Of a DNA stretch of 38,542 nucleotides, positions 24,817 to 32,891 are shown in pieces. Source of the DNA: Pseudomonas donghuensis (GTDB lineage: Bacteria > Pseudomonadota > Gammaproteobacteria > Pseudomonadales > Pseudomonadaceae); NCBI RefSeq assembly GCF_000259195.1, contig NZ_JH650775.1, positions 75,656 through 114,197 on the forward strand. Reading direction: 5' to 3'. Within the stretch, counting starts at the first letter, position 1; each line of letters begins with the position of its first letter. Position numbers and translations under genes: made by a program. Below the pieces are notes generated by a model. That model saw only the letters and a list, made by a program, of their open reading frames with translations. It ran no database searches and was not told the origin of the DNA.

Positions 24817-26946
24817 TCAGAACGTGTAGGCCACTCCTGCCTGCACCGTGCGCGGAGCTCCAGGGTAGACATAGCTATTGAAGGCCCCTTCGTCATACCC
24901 CTTGTTGAACACGTTCTTCACGTCCAGGTTCAGGCGCACGTGCTCGTTGACCTTGTAGAAGCTCAGCAGGTCCACCACGCTGTAGCGTTCCATGGTGTAG
25001 GTCAGCGCTTCGGTTTGGCCACTGCGATCGTCCACGTACTTGACCCCCACCCCCAGGCCCAGGCCCTTGGCCAAACCGTCCTGGAACTCGTAGGTGTTGA
25101 GCAGGCTGAAGCTGTTGCGCGGGATATTGGCCAGGCGTGTGCCGGTGGGCAGGCGATTGTCCTTGGTCACCTCGGCATCGACGTAGGCGTAGCCGCCGAT
25201 CATCCGCCATTCAGGGGTGATGTTGCCCGCCACGTTGATGTCCAGGCCACGGCTGCGCACCTCGCCGGCCGCCAGGCTGTAGTCGGTGTTCAGCGGGTCG
25301 CGGGTGAGCACGTTTTGCTTGACGATGTGGTACACCGCGGCATCGACACTCAGTTGGCGATCCAGCGCCTCCCACTTCACGCCCAGCTCATAGGACTTGC
25401 CTTTCTCCGGGTCGAAACCACCGCCGCCGGCCGGCGTGCCGGTGTTGGGTTTGAACGAGCGGGCGGTGTTGGCGTAGACCGCGACCGTGTCGCTCAGGTC
25501 GTAGAGCAGGCCAAAGCGCGGGGTGACGCCGTTCTGCCCTTTGCTGAAATCGCGGCTGTTGACGAGTTTATCGTCATAGTCGTGCTCGAAGCGTTCAAAA
25601 CGCACCCCGGCGAGGGCCTTGAGGCGCTCGGTCAGGGCCACCTGGTCCTGGATGAAGAAGGCCCAGGTCTGCAGGTTCTCCTTGTCCCAGGTGGTGACGC
25701 GGGTCAGCGCCGGGCGCGCCTGGCCAAGTACCGGGTTGTAGATGTCGATCGGGTAGGTACCGTTCGCCGCCGAGGAGCGCCGGATGATCGAGTTGTAGTC
25801 GTAGTCCTCGTACTCGACGCCGGTCAGTAGCGTATGGGCGAAGCCACCCGTGTCGAAATGACCGGTAAGGTTGAGTTGCCAGTCGCGGTCGGTCCATTCC
25901 AGCTTGCGGTAGTTGAAGTTGCGTTGCAGGGTGCGGCCGTCGGCCGGTGCGCCGTTGGCCTCCACGGCGTTGCCCTTGAGCGAGCCGTCGAGGAACTGGA
26001 AACCACCGCCCAGGGTCCAGTTGTCGTTGAGCAGGTGCTCGAAACGCACTTGGGCCATGTTGTTGTCGTTGTGCAGCAGGTTGTCGCTGCCTTTCTCCCA
26101 GATGTAAGTGTCGCGGGAGGCGCTACCGGTCTGGGTGCTGTAGCGGGTCAGGCCACGGTCGAGTGGGTGATTGTTGCGCATGAAATCGCCCTCGAAAACG
26201 ACCTTCGTGCTGTCGTTGACCTGCCAGCTGATCACCGGTGCCACGTCGTAGCGTTCACTCTCGACATCGTCACGGAAGCTTTCACCGCCCTCACCGAGCA
26301 CGTTCAGGCGGTAGGCGAGGCTACCGTCCTGGCTCAGCGGGCCCGTGGCGTCCAGGGTGGCGCGGTGCATGCCCTGGTCGTCGAACTGGCTGCCCAGGAT
26401 GACCTTCGATTCGGGCAGCGGTTGCTTGCTGACCACGTTGAAGGTGCCGCCGGGGTCACCGCGGCCATAGAGGCTGGTGGCCGGGCCGCGCAGCACGTCC
26501 AGGCGCTCGACGGTGTTGGCGTCGGGGGCGTTGGGGTAGCCGCGGTTGATCGGGAAACCATTGCGGTAGAACTCGCCGGTGGTGAAACCGCGTACGGTGA
26601 AAGTGGTCAGGCCCTGGCCGCCGAAGTTGTTGGCGCGGCCGACGCCGCCGGCATAGTCGAGGCCATCCTGCAGGCGGGTGGCGCCGGTGTCCTCCAGGAC
26701 ATCCTTGGGCACCACGCTGACCGACTGCGGGGTTTCGTGCAGGGCAGTGTCAGTGCGTGTCGCACTGGCCGAACGGTTGGCTTTATAGCCCTCTACAGGC
26801 CCATCGGCACGCTCGTAATCGATCGCGTCAGCATTGATGCTGACTGCTTCTAGCTGAATGTTACCCGCCGCAAGAGGCGGTTCTGAGGCCCATACGAGTG
26901 AAGGCGCAGCGTGGAGCAGACACAGCGAGACGATCGTGCGACGCAT
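24817..26946 (-). CDS. TonB-dependent siderophore receptor
   Basis: The 709-residue protein has a signal peptide (MRRTIVSLCLLHAAPSLVWA), a TonB-box-like LEAVSINAD soon after, and the plug domain (TPQSVSVVPKDVLEDTG, TFTVRGF, NTVERLDVLRGPATSLYGRG with the PGGTFNVVSK motif). A 22-strand barrel follows, ending in the aromatic C-terminus GVAYTF. There is no N-terminal STN signalling domain and no sigma/anti-sigma pair nearby, so it is a plain receptor for a ferric siderophore or similar chelate. ATG 26946 was chosen because the signal peptide begins there; the open frame extends to 27015. A Fur-box-like site lies 62-80 bases upstream of the start. Confidence 0.93.
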   Translation of the reverse strand: MRRTIVSLCLLHAAPSLVWASEPPLAAGNIQLEAVSINADAIDYERADGPVEGYKANRSASATRTDTALHETPQSVSVVPKDVLEDTGATRLQDGLDYAGGVGRANNFGGQGLTTFTVRGFTTGEFYRNGFPINRGYPNAPDANTVERLDVLRGPATSLYGRGDPGGTFNVVSKQPLPESKVILGSQFDDQGMHRATLDATGPLSQDGSLAYRLNVLGEGGESFRDDVESERYDVAPVISWQVNDSTKVVFEGDFMRNNHPLDRGLTRYSTQTGSASRDTYIWEKGSDNLLHNDNNMAQVRFEHLLNDNWTLGGGFQFLDGSLKGNAVEANGAPADGRTLQRNFNYRKLEWTDRDWQLNLTGHFDTGGFAHTLLTGVEYEDYDYNSIIRRSSAANGTYPIDIYNPVLGQARPALTRVTTWDKENLQTWAFFIQDQVALTERLKALAGVRFERFEHDYDDKLVNSRDFSKGQNGVTPRFGLLYDLSDTVAVYANTARSFKPNTGTPAGGGGFDPEKGKSYELGVKWEALDRQLSVDAAVYHIVKQNVLTRDPLNTDYSLAAGEVRSRGLDINVAGNITPEWRMIGGYAYVDAEVTKDNRLPTGTRLANIPRNSFSLLNTYEFQDGLAKGLGLGVGVKYVDDRSGQTEALTYTMERYSVVDLLSFYKVNEHVRLNLDVKNVFNKGYDEGAFNSYVYPGAPRTVQAGVAYTF

Positions 26947-27346
26947 CGATTGCGGTTCCAGAACAGGGAAGAACGGACAGTGAGGGTGAGGCGCGGCGAT
27001 GGTATATGGTAACAATTCGTATTAGCAATAATTTTCTGCAATCCCCCTCCCCTGGCGAGTCTCCTCAGCGGAATGAACGTCCGGGTTCACGCCACCTTTA
27101 CGCCATCGAATCCGGTAAGCGTATTGGCCGGGCGCTTACCCCATCGTCAACTGTCTCCCGGTACAGGCCATTTCGACCGGTTCTGCCTGTAGCTCTGGCT
27201 CCCAGAAATCTTCCCATGTACTTTTAGCCATGGGAGTGGCGCCCCATCCGTGAGGCCATCGTACAAGTCGCCGCAGGACGAAAGACAGAGGCGATAAAAC
27301 GGGCAAGACGCCCGCTACCTGCCTGAACGATATGTAAGGATCATGG
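26947..27346. other. 400-base intergenic region
   Basis: It holds the Fur-box-like site and a hairpin GGTAAGCG (27114-27121) / CGCTTACC (27133-27140) of unknown role. No gene is supported. The hairpin has no T-tract and lies upstream of both divergent units, so I do not call it a terminator. Confidence 0.4.
27008..27026 (-). promoter_or_regulatory. Fur-box-like site upstream of the TonB receptor gene
   Basis: Read on the minus strand the 19-mer GCTAATACGAATTGTTACC matches the Fur consensus GATAATGATAATCATTATC at 12 of 19 positions by my count. It lies upstream of a siderophore receptor, in a short AT-rich patch, where iron repression is expected. Confidence 0.5.
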
Positions 27347-27665
27347 ATGATTGAGGTGAAGGATGTATCGCCCCCAGTTGGGCGAAAAGGGCAATACCAG
27401 GCCGAAGCATTACTGGTGTTCAAGGATCAAATGGCAGACAAAGTACACGACTACGAAGTTCAGGTAACTTGGATGGGTAATGAGTGCACAGGAACGTCAA
27501 TTTACCTCGGTTGTTTTGAGGCCGAAGGTAATCTTGGCGTCGGGGTCTGACATCGAAAAAGCTAAGGCACTTCACCGGATCGCACACGAAAAATGCTTCA
27601 TTGCCCGTTCGGTTAACTTCCCCGTCAGTCATGAACCCGAAATATCGATAAGCCTGGATAGCTAA
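27347..27665 (+). pseudogene. OsmC/Ohr-family pseudogene with internal deletion and frameshift
   Basis: Two pieces of one OsmC-type protein are found in different frames. From ATG 27347 (AAGGA upstream) the frame reads PPVGRKGQYQAEALL and YEVQVTWMGNECTGTS, the normal N-terminal part. Around 27495 the homology jumps into another frame and resumes with FTSVVLRPKV, SDIEKAKALHRIAHEKCFI and SVNFPVSHEPEI, the family C-terminus, ending at 27665. Roughly 70 residues are missing between them, including the region that holds the first peroxidatic Cys. The CFI Cys of the second motif remains. The gene is therefore inactivated by a deletion that also changed frame. Confidence 0.8.
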
Positions 27666-27717
27666 CGTAACTAGAAATGCTGCTCACGTAGATGGGCACC
27701 ATTTCTGTTTCGCGCAG

Positions 27718-27897
27718 CTACCAACGGCAGCCCCACCCACTAGCGGCAGCACGGGCAATGTCAGGCGACGGGGCAAGTGGCGAGCCGACCAGCGTCATCA
27801 CCAGGCCGATGGTCGCCGACGCCCATATATGGACGGCCAGCAGATAGAGCTGCCAGGTAAAGTCCTGGTCCGTCGCGAACGTCGGCGAGGAAGACGC
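27718..27897 (-). other. possible membrane-protein remnant
   Basis: Directly after the stop of the diguanylate cyclase, the same minus-strand frame continues open for about 60 codons. It encodes a hydrophobic stretch (WQLYLLAVHIWASATIGLVM and LVGSPLAP) before a stop at 27718-27720. It has no start codon in the right place and no ribosome site. It could be the 3' remnant of a membrane protein gene or a chance frame. Confidence 0.25.
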
Positions 27898-29397
27898 TCA
27901 GCCAACAGCCAGACGATTGCGCCCAGCCGCTTTGGCGATGTAGAGCGCCTGGTCTGCTTTATCGAGCAACGATTGCCATTGATCCAGGTTCGCTCCCGGC
28001 ATGGAGGAGAGGCCGATGCTCACGGTAACATGCCCAAAGGGACTGCTTTCGTGAACGATATTTTGTCCGTTCAATCGATCAAGCATCAGATGTGCAACCA
28101 CCGTCGCCCCTGCGATGTCGGTATTGGGCAGGATCACAGCCATTTCCTCGCCACCGTAGCGGGCCAGCAGATCGGTTGGCCGCCGGACACATTCTGCAAG
28201 CACACTACCAACCTCCCTCAGGCACGCATCACCCGCAAGATGACCATAGGTGTCGTTGTACAGCTTGAAATGGTCGATATCGATTATGAGTAATGCCAGG
28301 AGGGTCTCATCCCGCTGGGCTCGATGTACTTCCATGGCCAGCGTCTCGTCGAAGCAGCGCCGGTTCGCCAGACCGGTCAGCGCATCGTTCATTGCCAATC
28401 GCTCGAGCTGCTGGTTGGTCTCGAGTAGTTGCTGCTGCGCCACCAGCAACGCCCCTTCTATCTCGATCCTGCGTCGGATATCGCGGATCAGCATCCACCC
28501 GATGATTCCGGTGACCCCAAGCAGGCCCGACACCGCCAACAGCGACAACACCGCTTCGAGCTTCCAGGACGCCAGTGCCTCGCGCTTGCCCAACGCGACG
28601 GTGGTCACCAGCGGGAGCCTATCGCTTTTGCGAAAAGCGTAAAGCCGCTCCACCCCGTCCAGGCTGGAGGTGAATGAAGCCGTTCCCACCGTTTTATCGA
28701 CCAGGTACTTGGCGTAGATCGGAGACGTTGAAAAATTGCGTCCCATGTCCTGCTCGCGAAACGGATAGCGCACCAGCATCGAACCGTCGGTGTAAGACAA
28801 ACCGATTGCGCCTTCCTGCCCTAAATCGATCTTGCCGAAGAGCCGCAGAAAATTTTCGATCCCCAGGGTAACCGCCACCACTCCAGCAAAATTGCCCTGT
28901 GCATCATTGAATCGACGGCTGATGGTGATCACCCATTCCTGGTTGGATCGGCTGCGGATTGGCAGGCCGATAAAGGGCTCGCGGGAAGGGTCGTTGAGGT
29001 GATGAATGAAGTAAGCCCGGTCGCTGCTATTGGCGCCTGCCGGAATCGTGCGGTTGGATGACATCAACCACCGGCCTTGCTTGTCATAGATGGTGACGCC
29101 GCTCATCTGTGGCATCAGCGGCTGCTGACGGCTAACGAGCAGACTCAGACGATCGATCTGCGCGGGGTCGCTGCCTTCCGTCTCCAGACGCTCGACCAGG
29201 CCAAGCAGCAAAAGCGAGCTCTGCCTGACGATGCCGTCAGCATAGGTGGCGAGCGCCTGGGTCAGGTTCAGTCCATGAATGTTAATTTCTTCCAGTGCTC
29301 GTTCTCGCGAGGCCACCACTTTCCACAAGGTCAGCGATGCCAAGGAACAGCCAATCACCAGTAGCAAAAGAATAACGAGGTGGATATCACGCTTCAC
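27898..29397 (-). CDS. membrane-anchored diguanylate cyclase (GGDEF domain, GGEEM variant)
   Basis: The protein is 499 residues from the preferred GTG at 29397 (an in-frame TTG at 29460 would add 21). Two transmembrane helices (about residues 6-27 and 283-304) flank a periplasmic Cache-type sensor domain with GVTIYDKQGRWL and FAGVVAVTLG. A short coiled linker leads to the GGDEF domain, starting at NDALTGLANRRCFDE. The active-site motif reads RYGGEEM at residues 413-419 instead of GG(D/E)EF. The inhibitory RxxD site RPTD is at 406-409, five residues before the motif as required. It should convert two GTP to c-di-GMP in response to a periplasmic ligand, if the Phe-to-Met change is tolerated. 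Confidence 0.9.
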   Translation of the reverse strand: MKRDIHLVILLLLVIGCSLASLTLWKVVASRERALEEINIHGLNLTQALATYADGIVRQSSLLLLGLVERLETEGSDPAQIDRLSLLVSRQQPLMPQMSGVTIYDKQGRWLMSSNRTIPAGANSSDRAYFIHHLNDPSREPFIGLPIRSRSNQEWVITISRRFNDAQGNFAGVVAVTLGIENFLRLFGKIDLGQEGAIGLSYTDGSMLVRYPFREQDMGRNFSTSPIYAKYLVDKTVGTASFTSSLDGVERLYAFRKSDRLPLVTTVALGKREALASWKLEAVLSLLAVSGLLGVTGIIGWMLIRDIRRRIEIEGALLVAQQQLLETNQQLERLAMNDALTGLANRRCFDETLAMEVHRAQRDETLLALLIIDIDHFKLYNDTYGHLAGDACLREVGSVLAECVRRPTDLLARYGGEEMAVILPNTDIAGATVVAHLMLDRLNGQNIVHESSPFGHVTVSIGLSSMPGANLDQWQSLLDKADQALYIAKAAGRNRLAVG

Positions 29398-29693
29398 GTC
29401 AGTACCTGATGGAGAGTCCGGATTCTCGCGCGGGCTGTCTAGGGCCGCAGCAGAAGGCAATTCCTGGCCTTGGCCAACAATACAAGGAGTGCAACGAAAG
29501 CGCAGCAGGGAAAGGCTGGTGGCATGTTTTGTCCATCGTGATCATTTCGCTTTTGGTGAGGATCAAAAGAAACCCGGTCGCCAAGCCGGGGTCTTCATTG
29601 GCCGCCATTCGTCCAATGCGCGGCACTCCTCACGGCTTTAGCATCTCTGAATGTTAAGCGTGGATGTCCCGCGCATCAGAACGGAGAGCCCGC

Positions 29694-29999
29694 ATGGAAA
29701 GTGACGAGAATGCACCTGGTAACAGGTCGAAGCAGAACGTAACCCGAACAACCACTAACGAAACCGGCCATGATGCCCGGCGTGATGAGCCTGAGGTCCC
29801 TCTGCCGCCGGATGATGAGACACCTGTCGAGCAAGAGCTTTCTGACATGCATACCAACCATTCGCAACCAACCGAGCGTCCGCAAGCAGTCAATAAGGGC
29901 CGCACCGATCAGCCTGACGCCGACTCACAGATGAACGATCAGGATGAAAACAAGGAACCCCGCGGCGTACCTGCAAGCGACCCTGAATCGGGCGCCTGA
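29694..29999 (+). CDS. small hydrophilic, probably disordered protein
   Basis: The 101-residue protein is rich in Asp, Glu, Asn, Pro, Thr and Gln with no hydrophobic core and no Cys, so it is likely disordered. GGAG at 29683-29686 favours the ATG at 29694 over one at 29664. A Rho-independent terminator lies 20 bases after the stop. I do not recognise the family; similar acidic stress-type proteins exist in Pseudomonas. Confidence 0.6.
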   Translation: MESDENAPGNRSKQNVTRTTTNETGHDARRDEPEVPLPPDDETPVEQELSDMHTNHSQPTERPQAVNKGRTDQPDADSQMNDQDENKEPRGVPASDPESGA

Positions 30000-30019
30000 G
30001 TCTATTCAAACATTCCGAT

Positions 30020-30042
30020 TGCCCGCTCAGCGCGGGCATTTT
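30020..30042 (+). terminator. Rho-independent terminator
   Basis: TGCCCGC at 30020-30026 pairs with GCGGGCA at 30032-30038 (5-base loop) and is followed by TTTTC. It lies shortly after the stop of the gene at 29999. Confidence 0.8.
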
Positions 30043-30142
30043 CATGGCTCAAATTTACTGCAGCCAGGGTAGCCTTCGGGAGGCCTGGCCCCTGACAAAG
30101 CAGTAGTACAATGCTATGGAACAACACCGGCAGCCCGCGCAC

Positions 30143-30496
30143 CTATTGCGCTTGCAAGCTACTCAGGTACTTTTTGCAAAAATCAGATTCTGCAATTCTA
30201 TCGGCTCGCCCTTCCCAACCCTTATACGGAGCGTCGGGGGTGCCCATTATTTCATCCTTGACCTTGTCAGTCATGGCGGTTAGCTCTGCAGCGCTCTTAT
30301 TGATACCGTGCGCTCGCATGTACTGCCCGGTTTCGAGGGCAGCGTTGGTGACGACTGATGGGTCGACGTTGCTCCCCATCGAATAGGCCACCGCACAACG
30401 GTTAGCTTGGTAGATGTGACCCTCAGGGTTCTCGCAGCCGTGTAAAAACAGAAACGCTGTTGCGATCAGCGCTGAGCAGGTTTTATAAGCCTTCAC
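30143..30496 (-). CDS. small lipoprotein of unknown function
   Basis: The 117-residue protein starts with GTG at 30496, preceded by GGAAGGAAA. The signal peptide ends in lipobox LFLHGC with the Cys at residue 21. The mature part has two further cysteines (NRCAVAY and DFCKKY), which might form a disulfide. It is the first of a series of small exported proteins. The family is not recognised. Confidence 0.7.
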   Translation of the reverse strand: MKAYKTCSALIATAFLFLHGCENPEGHIYQANRCAVAYSMGSNVDPSVVTNAALETGQYMRAHGINKSAAELTAMTDKVKDEIMGTPDAPYKGWEGRADRIAESDFCKKYLSSLQAQ

Positions 30497-30590
30497 TTTC
30501 CTTCCCTGTAATGATTTTGGCAGAAGCGTTCTCGGCAGGGGTTATACCGCGTGTTGCAATTGCCGCCTAGTGGATTGAAGGAGGTGGCCG

Positions 30591-30671
30591 ATGGCGAGAA
30601 CGCACGTTCAATTCATCGAAGAAGGCGATCGCAAAGCGGAAATTTCAAGAAGAGGTGGCGCGGAGACACCC
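30591..30671 (+). pseudogene. 5' end of a possible truncated gene with a strong ribosome site
   Basis: AAGGAGGTG stands 7 bases before the ATG at 30591, the best ribosome site in this part of the window. The frame (MARTHVQFIEEGDRKAEIS and onward) stays open to 30839. From 30671 on it is antisense to a more convincing secreted protein gene, so only the first 27 codons could be original. It may be a broken gene start or a spurious frame. Confidence 0.25.
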
Positions 30672-31027
30672 TACCGGGTGAAGTCTTTGGGACAATCCTT
30701 GGCCTGCCCAGATGCGCGCGAAATCTTGTCACGGTATCTTGCACCCACTAAAAGAATCGACTGCAGCCCGTCCTTTTCAAGCAATAAGGCAGAGCAGCCC
30801 AAGTTGCAAGATTCGCTCGATGTAAAGCAGACGTTCTGACCCGTGAACCGATAAAGATTCGCTGGCCAACCCGAGCAATCATACAGCCCCAGCCCGGGGC
30901 AGAAATACTCTTCAACCTCTCCGGCAGCGATTACATTGGATCCAATGGCATCCTGGAGGCTCCCTGCAGCAAAAACAGGCATACATGTAAATGTAGAAGC
31001 AAGGAGAAAGAGTGATCGTTTCAGCAT
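30671..31027 (-). CDS. Cys-rich secreted hypothetical protein
   Basis: The 118-residue protein has a clear signal peptide (MLKRSLFLLASTFTCMPVFA, cleavage after Ala20). The mature part carries six cysteines at FCPG, YDCSG, VCFTS, ESCNLGC and DCPK, suggesting a disulfide-stabilised periplasmic fold. Only a weak GAGA ribosome site is present before the ATG at 31027, and the upstream region (31040-31110) is AT-rich. The family is not recognised. Confidence 0.65.
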   Translation of the reverse strand: MLKRSLFLLASTFTCMPVFAAGSLQDAIGSNVIAAGEVEEYFCPGLGLYDCSGWPANLYRFTGQNVCFTSSESCNLGCSALLLEKDGLQSILLVGARYRDKISRASGQAKDCPKDFTR

Positions 31028-31303
31028 GTGCAGTTCTCAAACAGACTTAAATACAACTCTGTTCTTAAGATAGCTAATTTATATTCCAAATCAAATAATA
31101 CCGATTAACCCTGCCGTGGGGTCCGGCAGCACGGCTCAGCGTTATGCGCTTTCGGATGCGCCCTGGGGGAGCCGCTGGTTACTCGCTGACGCGTTACGCC
31201 GCTACTGCGATCGATTTCGAATGCAGTCTGTCATCCCGCAGCTCTCGATGAGACGCAGCGCCAAGCCCGGCCTTGCGCCGGGATTGTCATGCCTGCCAAT
31301 TGC
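31028..31303. other. intergenic region without supported gene
   Basis: The first 80 bases are AT-rich and probably hold the promoter for the minus-strand gene starting at 31027. A GC-rich hairpin CCCGGC (31266-31271) / GCCGGG (31277-31282) precedes the terminator at 31304. Reading frames across this stretch show no protein-like composition. Confidence 0.4.
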
Positions 31304-31329
31304 AAAAAGCCCAGCACGGGGCTGGGCTT
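31304..31329 (-). terminator. Rho-independent terminator
   Basis: On the minus strand AAGCCCAGC (31329-31321) pairs with GCTGGGCTT (31315-31307) around a 5-base loop and runs into TTTTT. It lies 46 bases after the stop of the Gly-rich protein gene at 31375. Confidence 0.85.
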
Positions 31330-31374
31330 CGTTGGCGTACTCAAATGGCCTTGGGCACGCTGCAGCGAATCGTA

Positions 31375-31827
31375 TCAACGATCGTTCTTGGAAGACGACC
31401 TGACCGCGTTGCTCAGCCCTTTAGCATTATGATCACCCGGCGTGGTAGCGGAGATTGCAGTTGACTTGGACAAACCGCGGGTGTCCTTGGAATGAGCAAT
31501 GCCGGAAGTAGAAGTGCCATGACCATTATCGTCATTGCGGTCGCTACCGTAGCGGTTACCACTCACGCCGTGATCACGTGTCGCCTTACCGGCATGATCG
31601 CCGCCAAAACTGGCACCGTTACTTTTACCACCATGGCTGCCATTTCCTGCACCCATGCCGCCACCGTGGCCGCCTCCGTTTCCACCGCCGTGGCCGCCGC
31701 CGTGGCCACCACCACCCCCTTCACCCCTTGCGTAAGCTGAGCCGATAGGAGAGAGATCGGCCGGCAACAGCGCCGCCGTCCCCATCACAAATGCACAGGC
31801 AAAAACGGCCACCAGGGTTTTCTTCAT
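31375..31827 (-). CDS. Gly/His-rich secreted protein
   Basis: The 150-residue protein starts at ATG 31827 with a signal peptide (MKKTLVAVFACAFVMG, cleavage expected at SAYA near residue 33). A run of GGG-H/N-GGG repeats follows (about residues 36-55), then a Ser/Asn/Asp/Gly-rich tail ending KNDR. Such composition suggests a secreted, flexible, possibly metal-binding protein, the histidines within glycine repeats being the argument. An in-frame extension to 31959 was rejected because the signal peptide starts at 31827. The family is not recognised. Confidence 0.7.
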   Translation of the reverse strand: MKKTLVAVFACAFVMGTAALLPADLSPIGSAYARGEGGGGGHGGGHGGGNGGGHGGGMGAGNGSHGGKSNGASFGGDHAGKATRDHGVSGNRYGSDRNDDNGHGTSTSGIAHSKDTRGLSKSTAISATTPGDHNAKGLSNAVRSSSKNDR

Positions 31828-32083
31828 TTTTTGTACGGCTCCAGAGGTAGGATTGAGTACCTGGTAAGACTGACCACGGTCTCTTAAGTTCTTGCCCTGC
31901 CGACGAAATGCGGCCACCGCTACTGCGGGCTCGGTCTCGCTTGTGTCTGTGAGGTACAAGATTACCTTTCATCGGCTACCCCATAACTGGTTTCGTAGGC
32001 GCTTGTCGAGTGAAGGCAAATGGCCATAACCTGTGTGTGGTGGAAGATTCCACTACAAATAAATACACATGGAGTCATGCCTG

Positions 32084-32215
32084 ATGAACGTCGTTTCTCT
32101 CGTGATTGCCGCTGTCCTTTCGTTCTCTTCGGTCGCTGCGTTTGCGCACAGTGGTGGTACCGACGCCAAGGGTTGTCACACCAACCACAAAACTGGCGGC
32201 TACCACTGCCACTAA
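32084..32215 (+). CDS. 43-residue YHYH-type secreted peptide
   Basis: A short gene starts at ATG 32084 with GGAG 9 bases upstream. It encodes a signal peptide (MNVVSLVIAAVLSFSSVAAFA) and a mature 22-residue peptide, HSGGTDAKGCHTNHKTGG followed by YHCH. This is the whole Cys/His unit seen at the end of larger YHYH-type secreted proteins: HSGGTD, C-H, then YHCH. The two Cys and four His could bind a metal. A GC-rich hairpin follows 12 bases after the stop. Confidence 0.75.
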   Translation: MNVVSLVIAAVLSFSSVAAFAHSGGTDAKGCHTNHKTGGYHCH

Positions 32216-32226
32216 TCAGCCGCAAA

Positions 32227-32244
32227 GCCCGGCAGTTGCCGGGC
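32227..32244 (+). terminator. hairpin after the YHYH peptide gene
   Basis: GCCCGGC at 32227-32233 pairs with GCCGGGC at 32238-32244 around AGTT, preceded by AAA and followed by a C/T-rich stretch. The T-tract is poor, but placement directly after a tiny gene supports a terminator role. Confidence 0.6.
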
Positions 32245-32339
32245 CTCCCCCTTGACTCACCCGAGGTGACCGGATCTTCCCTGCAGCCCCAGTGTCGTGC
32301 TTGGCTAGAGCTTGCGCAGTATTGCTAGAGACTTGGATG

Positions 32340-32672
32340 CTAAGCGCAGAAGTACCGGAGCCAATAGGCTTCCCGGCAGGCACTGTTAAAGCTGATGTGG
32401 CAAGGGCTAACCGTTTTGTCGAGCGGCTGGCGAACGATTTCGTAGCTAATCCAGCATTCAGCGCAGGCTGCGTCGCTGGGAAAGTTATCCTGCTCCGCGA
32501 GCCGTTTGATGAGTGCGCCGTCATCGAAGGCATAGATGTGTTCCTCAGCGCTGACGGTGACCCCCTGGTCGAGCCAGGTTTCTTGATTCGAATGTTCAAG
32601 ATGCGCGATGCGCGGCGAGGACAACCCCAAGATGGCACTGACGTAGTTGGCGAGGTGATCCAAGTGAGCCAT
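32340..32672 (-). CDS. hypothetical protein
   Basis: The 110-residue protein reads from ATG 32672 with only a weak GGA upstream. It has balanced composition, an N-terminal helical part (HLDHLANYVSAILGL) and five cysteines in the C-terminal half (AACAECWIS, SPCHIS, SACREAYW, FCA). No signal peptide is visible, so it would be cytoplasmic. The opposite strand is also open here, but its composition looks less protein-like. The family is not recognised. Confidence 0.5.
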   Translation of the reverse strand: MAHLDHLANYVSAILGLSSPRIAHLEHSNQETWLDQGVTVSAEEHIYAFDDGALIKRLAEQDNFPSDAACAECWISYEIVRQPLDKTVSPCHISFNSACREAYWLRYFCA

Positions 32673-32891
32673 GGGCTATGTCCACAGGTGATTTAGAGCG
32701 GCTAGCGAAAGTGCCAAGGGAGAGGTGCAACTTTACTAGCCAGGTTAGCGGCTCGACAAATCTGCGTAAGCATCTGGCGAAGTCCTCGACCCGGATGCTG
32801 ATGTCACATGCCCTAGATAGTTGCGAGAAGTAAACAGGTGGACCAGTCCTCACACCGAGTACTCATGAGCTGCGGCTGTGGGACGACACGG

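Noticed and set aside
24760..26853. Two long plus-strand frames (24760-25830 and 25834-26853) opposite the TonB receptor
   Set aside because: Antisense shadows; the minus strand has signal peptide, plug and barrel motifs.
27114..27140. Hairpin GGTAAGCG/CGCTTACC as a terminator
   Set aside because: It lies between two divergent starts and has no T-tract, so there is no transcript it would obviously end.
29573..29590. CCCGG/CCGGG stem as a terminator upstream of the acidic protein gene
   Set aside because: Only a 5-base stem with weak flanking T or A runs, and it does not follow a gene on either strand.
31116..31464. Plus-strand frames across the terminator region
   Set aside because: They run through the strong minus-strand terminator and into the antisense of the Gly-rich protein gene, and lack ribosome sites.
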